A DNA stretch of 64,000 nt from contig JAOTON010002234.1 of NCBI GenBank assembly GCA_034440635.1, positions 1,581,445-1,645,444 of the forward strand, read 5' to 3'. The notes under the pieces were generated by a model. The model had not been told where the DNA came from. It ran no database searches and saw only the letters and a list, made by a program, of their open reading frames with translations. The position numbers and the translations under genes were made by a program. Below, in pieces: positions 58,282 through 64,000 of this stretch. The stretch's first letter is position 1; each line of letters begins with the position of its first letter. The DNA comes from Lepas anatifera (Eukaryota > Arthropoda > Thecostraca > Lepadidae).

Positions 58282-58326
<45 letters not shown>
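56062..58326 (-). mobile_element. Penelope-like element insertion with flanking (AT)n tracts
   Basis: The insertion is bounded by TA runs at 56062-56088 and 58282-58326. The target in intact family copies reads AATTATATATCATTCGATTC, so the insertion landed in a short TA stretch that is now expanded on both sides. Confidence 0.7.
56420..58240 (-). CDS. Penelope-like retroelement reverse transcriptase with GIY-YIG endonuclease
   Basis: An intact 606-residue open frame. Reverse-transcriptase motifs run in order: RGLPKTHKPGIPMRPITSG, motif A ASFDVKALFTNV, motif B GLAMGSPLSP, motif C WLRYCDDVLII (YCDD) and LPFLDVLI. The C-terminus has the GIY-YIG nuclease hallmark: VYNVPCTGCPKSYYGET followed by LKIRLAEHRRD. 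This RT plus GIY-YIG order is diagnostic of endonuclease-positive Penelope-like elements, which prime reverse transcription at a cut they make in genomic DNA. The usual N-terminal part before the RT is short here, so a start further upstream may be lost in the flanking AT repeat. The element sits between two (AT)n tracts (56062-56088 and 58282-58326) inside an AGGTCA-rich element. The frame has no visible breaks, so the copy may be recent. Confidence 0.92.
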   Translation of the reverse strand: MTFVDYVNKNYKTTDSDTDKGFIQGVITCCKALSEKEKCSLPRRYLLALKGLREDDGILITQADKGGGIIVLDKAEYINKVNSLLQDNNTYKRRQKGYAKKQSESFNQNMRKLLKKSQKGKKLLHLIEEDPVAPRLRGLPKTHKPGIPMRPITSGIGSAPHQLAKVLAKPLSKMLGSISISHLKNSGDLLNRLEDISFQSKKLASFDVKALFTNVTVEGAMCAIKRVIDMMQDDNLPLTKAAYAKAIELCLRFDPFIFNNEEYSQCEGLAMGSPLSPVAACLYMEFLEVEHFHAIIGSDVTWLRYCDDVLIIAPQELNLISKLNDLNNVESKIQFTLEEENEGKLPFLDVLIVRNDEEVKFKVNRKTTNKEDYVHYLSAHSQKTKTGIVIGFFLRAFRICSIEFLNEEIGHIFEIFERLGYPKALLITCKNKAKQIRKKSNTKNKKEYQRVITVPQSSQTEALNKKLRGVNVVLIERSGRKIGDMFSSYCKSENTQENSIVYNVPCTGCPKSYYGETHRGLKIRLAEHRRDFIHNRESNALVVHSMDCKHLPNWGGAKIVAKNISKSARKIVEASFILSNNCIRQRMGFINLSTPTAKFITSLFQS

Positions 58327-58329
<3 letters not shown>

Positions 58330-58869
58330 CCGATCGGGCTCAACAAGAGCATTTCAATGGTGCTGAACATTTCTCTACAGCTCTGCTCTGTCAGCTATTA
58401 TGCCACAAAATTTAGTTTTCCACTGTGTTCCTGTGAGGAATACTTTGACCTCGAGCGACCTCAAAGGTGAACCGACCAAACTCTTATATATGACATTGTC
58501 GGTAGAGATTAAAAATTGACTATTTAGCGCCGTCGCTCCCAGTGCACTGTTCATTCTTCATGGTTTACTGAACAGGAGAGATAACCAGCAATTAGGACAC
58601 GGAGCCTGTGTGATATCACGAAGCCTGCGATGACTAGTATTTTCTTCTTCTTCAGAACTTATGCCTGGAGCATGAAAGCGAGAGAAATAACTGAATAATG
58701 TACATCTCCTGACGGAGAGCTGTGCTGCACAATGCAAACATACGAACTTCATCAAATTGTGCCGCGATTCACACAATTTAAAGCAATGCAAAGGTTTAAT
58801 TCCAGTGCAAAAGTTATATCGAAGCAAAATTAAATTATGTGAATGAAGCGTTTTCACTACGTCTCACAG

Positions 58870-58924
58870 CAAGGGCTCTGCGACTATATCGAGAGCACGG
58901 CCAAACTGGCAGCATATCACGATG
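58870..58924 (+). CDS. Possible small internal exon of the 53072 gene
   Basis: The acceptor TTTTCACTACGTCTCACAG precedes a phase-0 frame QGLCDYIESTAKLAAYHD plus one base, with donor GATG|GTTTAAG. The phase matches the exon ending at 53179. It is short and the donor is only moderate, so the link is a guess. Confidence 0.27.
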
Positions 58925-59568
58925 GTTTAAGAAGTCCAGTGATAGATCAAACACGTGATGCCAAAGGCACACATGCTTTTCTTACGCATACATTTTTCAG
59001 CACGATTAAGTTCTTGTACATTCCACAATCAAGCATAGTCAATGTTGCATGACAGCTCCAAAGCCTGTTCGCCAATGCAATTATAGAAAAATGAATCAAA
59101 ATTTTCATAGAATGCCAGCGATAAATAAGACATCCATCACTGCTTATGAAATCTCGACAAACAAAGGAAGAGAGGTTCGGGTTTAGTATACCTATGTTTT
59201 AACCAAACAGTGTCGTGCTGTGCAGAAGACTTTCTTTTATGGGTGCTGCGTGAATGATCGCAAATTTAGTCATGGTGAATGTCAAATGCAAAGGTAATAT
59301 TAAATATACTGGTATAAATTATTTGGCTTGAATAACCAGTGATCTGACGGCCATCATTGCAGGTGAATGAATGTGCTTGTGCAAAACAAAGTCAGTGTCA
59401 GTGTTAAAGTCATCTCAGTTTATTTCCTTATTCTTCAATGAAAATACAAGGCACCAGGAGAGTGGAATTATATATATTTGTGGGTACCCGAACGCCTCCA
59501 ATGAAACGTGGAAACAGTGGTAAAAGTGTTAAAACATCCTTTGAATGTTCTCTTTTTTTCATTTCAAG

Positions 59569-59648
59569 CACTACATCTTGGTACAATCCAGTTCGAACGG
59601 CCCGTGAGAGGGCTAAAACGCATGATACAATTCGTTATTTATTTTCAC
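59569..59648 (+). CDS. Possible internal exon of the 53072 gene
   Basis: A strong pyrimidine tract (TCTCTTTTTTTCATTTCAAG) precedes a frame reading LHLGTIQFERPVRGLKRMIQ that takes up the phase left by 58870-58924. A possible donor is CAC|GTAGTG. No family is recognised. Confidence 0.22.
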
Positions 59649-60100
59649 GTAGTGGCTCTCCATAATATTTCAAATTTTCCCACCCCTATTAATTAAAAAA
59701 CACAAATAAAAAGCCTTTTGAAGTGCCGTTTGAACTGGGATCCGTCTCGGCTATAAAATAATCACCTTTTAAACATATCATGTGAGGCAACCAGTTCAAG
59801 TGACCAAGTCGAATGTGTTACGATTTCAGAACAATATTTGTTGGCATCTATGAGAAGATTCAAATGACCCCCTGGGAATGAAAGCCTTTCAGACACTTTT
59901 TTACATTGTATGAATCCTCTTAATCTTATGCTGTGCTTCAATGGGCCACCTTGTATTTTCCCATCTCCGGGAACGACGTAATTGTGTGAGTTAGTGGTGC
60001 TTACAGGATAAGCTATACTGATTTCAATTGTTGATAAATTCGCAACATCTTTGTAAATTTTTGTTGAAGGGTGTATAAGCCGTTACTAATAAGTTCCTTT

Positions 60101-60893
60101 GCCCTCGTCTCCCTTGAAACAATGGATCTTTTTTCATCATCATCATCATATTTTTTATTGATTTTCTCAAGATAAAGACAAGAAACGAGGGAAAAAGAGC
60201 AGGCATAAGAACACAAACTTCATCAAAGAGGAATAATGGCAGTTGAGAGCAAATAAAAGCAAAAAACAACAACAAAAACAAAACCAAGCGCAGCAAACAT
60301 AAGAGATAACACACAATACAATGCAAATAATGTGATACAAAACAAAAAGAAAGAATAGTGCATACTGCTTGAAACAAGTAATACAGCTAGATGATCATAA
60401 TAATGCAAGTACATGCACGAGGCAAAAATAATAGAAATAACAAATCCAAATTAGAACAAAACAAGCTCTGCAGAGCAAGAACTTTCCTAGAAGGCAAAAA
60501 CAGACAAACAAAGTAAGGCAAAAACAAAAGCAGGTTTAGAAAACAAAACAAAACGTGCACAGATTGCCAAAACTCAGATTGCCACAGAGCGAGAACCTAA
60601 CAAGAGGCAAATAGACAAAACAAAAAATATGATCAAATAAAAGTAATGAAAGAGACATGAGAGTGGTTGCTGAGAAAATATCCTAGTTGAGAGTCTGTGT
60701 CTTAAGTTTATGTTTTAAAGTTTAAGGCCCACATATGCGGCAGAACAAAGACAACAAAAAGTATACCGAAATCATAGACAGAAACGTTATATGAAGCAAA
60801 CAATGAGACAAATGTTCGAGAATTAAATCCGGGCCGATTGAAGAGGTGACATGGCAGACTGAGACACCGCCAAGGACGGATTCTCTGAAGTAG
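60101..60893 (-). other. A-rich TBCE 3' flank
   Basis: Plus-strand A/C-rich simple sequence with AACAAAAACAAAACC-like words and an internal near-duplicate (GCAGAGCAAGAACTTTCCTAG versus CACAGAGCGAGAACCTAACA). A minus-strand AATAAA at about 60155 could be a TBCE poly(A) signal. Confidence 0.35.
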
Positions 60894-62651
60894 CTACACA
60901 GCCAGCAGAGGGCCCACCTCCCACCAGTGATCAGTGAGCAGGCGCCCCGTCACCAGCGGCTCCAGACCGAGTCCGGGGCCTCCGACCTCGGGCACACGCC
61001 AGCCACCGTGTAGATACACGTAGCGGACCACCAGCCAGTTGCCATCCTCCACGCCGAAGAAGCGCAGGTCCCTCTCCCGGTCCAGTTCAATCTCCCAGTC
61101 CGGTCTCTCCGGACTGACGTAGCTAAGGATGAGCTTCTTGATGTTTCCCCGGTACAGTCTGTTGACCAGCACCTTCAGCTTGGAGGTGCGCATGGTCAGT
61201 GGCAGCTTGCGCTGGAAGACGGCGTCGTCGGGCAACGCCTGGTCGGAGGCGCGCCGGATCTCCAGCGACACCATGTGGGCGCTGATGGTGTCCGCCGTCA
61301 CCTTCAGCTCGCTGTTCTCCGGCGCGCGCCCCACTCCTGACAGAGGTCGGTGTATCTGGGGTGAGTCCCGACGAACGGCTGCCAGACGTCGGCGGACCGT
61401 TCGGCTGGCTGCTGGCTGCAGTCTGCCGCCCGCCTCCCGCCAGGCGGGTCCGAACCGGCGCAGGCAGTCCAGCTCGGCCCAGCGCCGCCCCTCCCGGGTC
61501 ACCTCCGTCCGGTTTAGCACCTGGAGCCGACCAATGCGGGCGATGGTGAGCTCGCGGACCGTCTCCGGCTTCTCCGAGCTGGACAGCGGGTTGTTCCGCA
61601 GCGTGAGGTCGCGCAGCCGCGTAAGGCGAGACAGCGCGTCCCGACTCCCACTCGCCGATGTGGTTGTTGTCCAGTCCGATGGTAGTCAGCGCCGGGAACA
61701 CGTCCGCTGCCTCCTCCGGCACCTCTATCCGACGCAGGCCGGTGTTGTTGAGGCCCAGGTCACGTAGCTGCGGCAGCGTAGCCAGTTTGAGGATTTCAGT
61801 CCAGTCCTGGATGGGGTTGGAGTCGAGGTCCAGGGAGTCCAGGTGCTGAAACATGTCCTCCGGCGGAGTCCGCAGACTGGAGATCCGGTTGGTGACCAGC
61901 GTGAGTCGGTGGATGTCAGGCCACATGACGGCGCACTGGAGAACGCCCGCCCAGGTGTACCGCTGCCGGTCACACAGCAGGATCTGCAGGGTGGAGAAGG
62001 CGCCGCGCAGAGCAGCGTCCGGCTCCTGCAGCCGGTTCTCACTGATGTTGAGGGCGGAGAGCCGCGGCAGCTGACGGATGATGCCCGCAACTGCTGACCA
62101 CGAGTTCAACAGGTTGCAAGCCAATTCCAGCTCCTGGATACTGGGACAGACCTCTCCCAGCATCGGAGGATCGTCCCCGCAGATGAGGCACTCGCGGAGG
62201 TACACGTTCTTCAGCATGTCGAGCCTGCTCTGCTTCTTGTTCAGCTTACTGAGGCCAATAACATGAACGAAGCGGGCGCCCATCTCCTGCTGTAGAGAGT
62301 CCAGCTCCTGGCGGTCGACGGTGGACTCTGTGTCCAGGATGACGCCGTACCGCTCCGCCACCGCCTGGCAGCACTGCATCGGCCGCGACAGCTTCCGGCG
62401 GCGCACCACCGACCCGCCCGTGAGCTCACTGGTGACGAAGTACTGTTTTCCCTTCACGGTTCCGTTGTGCTTGCCCCGCTCCGGGTTGTCCCACTCCACG
62501 CCCACCCAGGTACCGTCCGAGCCGTCCACCAGACGACGTACAGCACAGTGGCGCGCTCCCCGGCGCACGAGACCCGGTCTCCCACGCCGAACCGCACCGC
62601 CTCCCCGGCCACGTCCTCCTTGGACGGCCCCGCTGATGGCAGATCCGCCAT
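60894..62651 (-). CDS. TBCE: Tubulin-specific chaperone E with at least four frameshifts
   Basis: Tubulin folding cofactor E, which binds alpha-tubulin and with cofactors C and D assembles or dismantles the tubulin heterodimer in the cytosol. Domain order is classical. First comes an N-terminal CAP-Gly (VGDRVSCAGERATVLYV, then GTWVGVEWDNPERGKHNG). A leucine-rich-repeat block follows (LSALNISENRL, LDSLDLDSNPI, LTTIGLDNNHIGEW), then a linker with AELDCLRRFGPAWREAGG, and a ubiquitin-like tail ending EDGNWLVVRY. Reading it through needs frame changes near 62534 (one G missing), 61640-61642 (one G extra), 61400-61440, and a CG dinucleotide excess in 61322-61328. No premature stops appear if these are allowed for. 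Start at 62651 (MADLPSAG) or an in-frame 62723. No introns are visible over 1.75 kb, unlike the multi-exon vertebrate gene. It could be a retrocopy pseudogene, or a functional gene with assembly indels at G runs and CG repeats. Confidence 0.88.
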
Positions 62652-62723
62652 ACTCTCCTGAATATCTGATCTCTGCGGCGACTTCAACTGGGGCCAGATA
62701 GACTGGACGGCTGGTTTTTCCAC

Positions 62724-63696
62724 AGCAGGCGCCTCTCACCCATCACACTCATTTTTGGAGTCAACAAGGGATGCATTTCTCCATCAACATGTCACACATC
62801 TCGCATATGTGGGCCATAATATTTAGTGAGAGAAGAATGAAAATGGAGGTAGAGAGTGAAAAGAGGGAGATAGAGGAGTCATAAGAGAGGTGTTCGACGA
62901 ATATTTGAATAGGAATTTCAGACGGGAGAAGGAGCAGGTAAGGTAGACCTTGACATAGCTCCTTGACATGCAATTCGCTTTGAGAAAGAAAAGAGTACAA
63001 ATGCTCTCAATATTTATACATACATGGGAAAAAATACAGTAGATTAATAGACATAACTTTGAACTTTGAACTAGCTCCGAGTCAATTGCGGAGCAGAACG
63101 GTACCCTCAAGAACACCCTGAGCATCCACAGCGGCGCAGCGCAGAGAAAAGAGGACGAAAAGAAAGAGGAGCGCAAATCCCAGTCCCCCCCAAAAAAAAA
63201 CGACCAGCGGCGCACCGTCCCCGAAGGACGGCGGAGTAGCCCCAGATACGAAGTCCAGGGCCCACAGGGGGCAGGGGAGGGGAGCCGGCCCGGCGCCACG
63301 CAGCTCCCCGCGCAGCACCATCCAAAGGACCAAGATTGGAAATATGCGGCCAAAGGATTGAACACACCTAAACGTTTTTCCTTTGGTACAACGGGTCCAA
63401 CGGGCCTTCCCTTGGTACATGGTACCAAAGGAAAACCCAGCAGCATCCCCCGGCGCCGCCACGCTGAGAGCGCGCGGAGCGCCAACCATGGCGCCCGCTC
63501 CACACCCCCAACCAGGAGATCCGGAAGCCCCGAGTCCCCCGGACGCCAGGCAACCGCCCAGCGCCAAAGCAGACCCCCTCCGACGGATGTGAAGCGCAAA
63601 GTTCATACCCAAATGCGACCAGCGGCACAACCTCCCTGAAGGACAAGAGTGGTCCAGACATGTGGTCAATTCTATCACTTTTAATGGCTGCTATTA
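62724..63696. other. No convincing gene; GC-rich block with paired motif
   Basis: 63080-63660 is GC-rich with open frames on both strands (up to 258 codons) but no recognised domain. CGACCAGCGGCGCACCGTCC at 63202 and CGACCAGCGGCACAACCTCC at 63617 form an approximate duplicate, suggesting a repeat. Confidence 0.35.
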
Positions 63697-63925
63697 TTCT
63701 TTATTATAAATCTTGTCCAAGTTGTTGCCAGTTCAGATTTAGAACTCGAGGTCTCACTAGAGTCATCAAGGAACTTTTCACAGAGACTCCGACCCCACCA
63801 CCCAAACGAGCAACTCCCACGATGAAGGGTTAATTAAGAAACCAAAGTTAAACGTCCCACAAAGCATAAGGACGGCCGCCTACCTTAGGTCACCCTCTCA
63901 CGAGCCAGTTGCCAGCTGGCCTACG
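63697..63925. repeat. Dispersed repeat, copy 2 (partner at 4985)
   Basis: Colinear with 4985-5215 in direct orientation, 58.7 kb away. Confidence 0.75.
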
Positions 63926-63954
63926 GTATTTACGGTACCTATCACCTGCCAGTT

Positions 63955-64000
63955 TACCTAAATTATTTTGCCAGAAGCTGCAAAAATGTCGAGTTAGAGG
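63955..64000 (-). mobile_element. Start of an inverted AGGTCA-type element at the window edge
   Basis: TTTTGCCAGAAGCTGCAAAA then TGTCGAGTTAGAGG is the near-exact reverse complement of 55617-55654. Confidence 0.65.

Larger units (their letters stand above)
55519..58550 (+). mobile_element. AGGTCA-type TTAA element carrying a nested Penelope insertion
   Basis: Starts TTAACACGCACCCACACGAT. AGGTCA-family sequence continues to about 56061 (TTTGACTAGACAAAATTATA), is interrupted by the Penelope element between AT tracts, and resumes at about 58330 (CCGATCGGGCTC, then GACCTCGAGCGACCTC). The outer right end is uncertain. Confidence 0.6.
58551..60100. other. Mostly unannotated; two possible small exons noted separately
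   Basis: AT-rich with weak coding hints at 58870 and 59569; otherwise nothing. Confidence 0.3.

Noticed and set aside
63082..63678. Overlapping GC-rich frames of 198 and 258 codons upstream of TBCE
   Set aside because: No recognised domain, several frames open at once, and a partial internal duplication; better explained as a GC-rich repeat.

Overview
This is eukaryotic DNA, most likely from an invertebrate animal. The genes are split by GT-AG introns, coding exons are GC-rich against AT-rich introns, and there are a Penelope-like retroelement, a P-element-like transposase remnant, long microsatellites and many small DNA transposons. An arthropod or other marine invertebrate fits, but I cannot name the species. 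There is no prokaryotic organisation, CRISPR array, tRNA or rRNA that I can support.

Genes. (1) A complete five-exon hydroxypyruvate isomerase gene (HYI) lies on the minus strand at 11966-35943. Its splice phases join exactly into 261 codons, and intron 1 is 20.9 kb long and packed with repeats. (2) A tubulin-specific chaperone E gene (TBCE: CAP-Gly, leucine-rich repeats, ubiquitin-like tail) lies on the minus strand at about 60894-62651. It has no visible introns and at least four small frameshifts, so it is either a decayed retrocopy or a real gene carrying assembly indels. (3) A nearly complete Penelope-like element reverse transcriptase with GIY-YIG endonuclease is at 56420-58240 on the minus strand. 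(4) There are degraded fragments of a second Penelope element (about 26600-27100) and of a P-element/THAP9-type transposase (about 29455-30288). (5) A few orphan exons of unknown genes have good splice signals: 5565-5739, 46686-46787, 53072-53179 with possible partners at 58870-58924 and 59569-59648, and 33165-33243.

Repeats dominate. Three groups of non-coding elements can be delimited. Group one is a superfamily of about 0.8-1.2 kb elements ending in TTAA plus inverted termini (CACGCGCATTGACGG or CCCGCGCCCCGGTGG type). Their interiors are saturated with the nuclear-receptor half-site AGGTCA/TGACCT. Copies are spread from base 1 to base 64000, often nested or abutting on a shared TTAA. Group two is a family of about 455 bp with ends TTAAAGGGAATGTGGCACC / GGTGCCACATTCCCTTTAA, whose centre carries a TGACGTCA-containing imperfect palindrome. 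Group three is hAT-type miniature elements with exact 8-bp target duplications, one with its empty site preserved elsewhere in the window. It also includes a 6.5 kb hAT-like non-autonomous element (38060-44571, duplication CTTCAGAG) stuffed with a GGCGCC-rich tandem array. Other landmarks are a 1.36 kb minisatellite (717-2075) and a 0.94 kb pure CT/GA tract (15286-16229) inside HYI intron 1.

The most unusual signal is the AGGTCA-dense TTAA element superfamily. It has a conserved core of clustered everted and direct hormone-receptor half-sites between hairpin arms, so each copy looks like a mobile array of potential nuclear-receptor binding sites. Whether this is regulatory, or only a property of the element, cannot be told from sequence alone.
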